DNA of 7,566 nt, taken from the NCBI GenBank assembly GCA_902783065.1, contig CACZPV010000199.1, positions 1 to 7,566 on the forward strand, given 5' to 3'. The position numbers were made by a program, and so were the translations under genes. Below the pieces are notes generated by a model. The model worked only from the letters and a program-made list of their open reading frames with translations. It had not been told where the DNA came from and ran no database searches. The DNA comes from an uncultured Ruminococcus sp. (GTDB lineage Bacteria; Bacillota; Clostridia; Oscillospirales; Acutalibacteraceae). Of this stretch, positions 6,820-7,566 are shown piece by piece. Within the stretch, counting starts at the first letter, position 1, and each line of letters starts with the position of its first letter.

Positions 6820-7566
6820 GGATAACAAAAAGACGATTCGTAACCTATTAATCTATCTCGGAATACCGATTCTTCTGATCATTATTGTTTCGGTGTTCTT
6901 TTCCATGCAGCCGAAGGATGAAAAGCCTACTTCGGAAATCATTTATATGTTCAAAGAAAATAAGGTAAAAGAATATTCCATTGATTTCGGTACAGGTGAT
7001 CTGCAGATTACCAAGACTGACGGTAAAAAAATAGAAACTTCTGTTGCAAGTATTTCCATGTTTCTTGATACTATCGAACCTTACGTGGAGAATTATAATA
7101 AAACAGCAGAAAAGCCAATGAAATTCAATTGGAAAAAAGCTTCGGATAATTCCTTCCTTTTAAGTCTGCTGCCGGAGGTTGTACTTATCGTTTTGTTTGT
7201 GGTGGTATGGCTTTATTTCATGCGGCGGCTGTCAAATGGATTCGGGGATTTCGGTCGGAATATGGGCTTCGGTAAAGCTAATGTAAAAAGTATTAAGGAC
7301 GAAAATAGAAAAACAACCTTTGCAGATGTAGCAGGCGCCGATGAAGAAAAAGAAGAACTGCGTGAAATTGTAGAATTTCTCAAGGATCCCAAGAAATATA
7401 ATGAACTGGGTGCAAGGATCCCTAAGGGCGTTTTGCTTGTCGGCCCTCCCGGCACCGGTAAAACACTTCTTGCCAGAGCCGTTGCAGGCGAAGCAGGCGT
7501 ACAGTTTTTCTCCATATCAGGCTCTGACTTTGTAGAAATGTATGTTGGTGTTGGTGCTTCGAGAGT
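6818..7566 (+). CDS. ftsH: ATP-dependent membrane zinc protease FtsH, N-terminal part (3' end outside the window)
   Basis: FtsH is a hexameric membrane AAA+ protease that degrades unassembled or damaged membrane proteins and some regulators. A TTG start with AAAGGAG upstream opens an uninterrupted frame of 249 codons running off the window. The only early in-frame ATG (6905) lies after the first membrane segment, so TTG is the sensible start. Features in order are transmembrane segment 1 (about 10-28), an extracytoplasmic domain (about 30-110), transmembrane segment 2 (about 113-134), the linker, and the AAA+ domain entered by TTFADVAGADEEKEEL (from about 166). Walker A GPPGTGKT is at 209-216 and the pore-loop region FVEMYVGVGASR at 238-249. 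Walker B, the second region of homology and the HEXGH zinc site lie beyond the window. Position after tilS-hpt matches B. subtilis. Confidence 0.96.
   Translation, partial: MDNKKTIRNLLIYLGIPILLIIIVSVFFSMQPKDEKPTSEIIYMFKENKVKEYSIDFGTGDLQITKTDGKKIETSVASISMFLDTIEPYVENYNKTAEKPMKFNWKKASDNSFLLSLLPEVVLIVLFVVVWLYFMRRLSNGFGDFGRNMGFGKANVKSIKDENRKTTFADVAGADEEKEELREIVEFLKDPKKYNELGARIPKGVLLVGPPGTGKTLLARAVAGEAGVQFFSISGSDFVEMYVGVGASR

Noticed and set aside
7213..7515. Antisense frame of 100 codons opposite ftsH
   Set aside because: The + strand encodes the FtsH linker and Walker A; the reverse product is a low-complexity shadow.
1..7566. Mobile element, CRISPR array, tRNA/rRNA gene, toxin-antitoxin or defence system
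   Set aside because: No repeat arrays, transposase-like proteins, cloverleaf signals or unknown accessory genes are visible; the whole span is accounted for by conserved housekeeping genes and short spacers.

Overview
The window carries a compact run of seven housekeeping genes, all on the + strand. Every family can be recognised from conserved motifs: the 3' part of an RNase J gene, gdpP, rplI, dnaB, tilS, hpt and the 5' part of ftsH. The moderately low G+C content (judged by eye), strong AGGAG-type ribosome binding sites, frequent GTG/TTG starts and the presence of RNase J plus a GdpP-type c-di-AMP phosphodiesterase all point to a Firmicute. The protein style and gene order suggest a Clostridia-class, Ruminococcus-like (Oscillospiraceae) bacterium. 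The phylum is well supported; the genus is a guess.

Layout. Bases 1-716 encode the last ~237 residues of RNase J. gdpP (781-2760) follows after a short gap, and rplI (2860-3306) follows a 99-base spacer with possible RNA structure. A GC-rich stem-loop without a U-tract separates rplI from dnaB (3374-4747). tilS (4737-6122) overlaps the end of dnaB by 11 bases, and hpt (6124-6663) starts one base after tilS, so these three are very probably co-transcribed and translationally linked. A 154-base spacer with a good TATAAT box, an inverted repeat around it, and a small hairpin at the ribosome binding site leads into ftsH (6818 to beyond the window end). No stretch of 300 bases lacks a gene.

How the genes fit together. 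RNase J (RNA decay), GdpP (c-di-AMP breakdown), L9 (ribosome), DnaB (replication fork), TilS (tRNA-Ile2 maturation), Hpt (purine salvage) and FtsH (membrane protease) are all core growth functions. In Bacillus subtilis, gdpP-rplI-dnaC and tilS-hprT-ftsH are two separate clusters; here they are joined. GdpP and Hpt are known (p)ppGpp-inhibited enzymes in Firmicutes, and TilS/HprT has been reported to activate ftsH in B. subtilis. The arrangement may therefore have regulatory meaning.

No mobile element, CRISPR array, RNA gene, defence system or unknown protein family is visible. I see no convincing undescribed system. The points most worth a second look are regulatory: the hpt-ftsH spacer, the ftsH start-site hairpin, and the high share of non-ATG starts.
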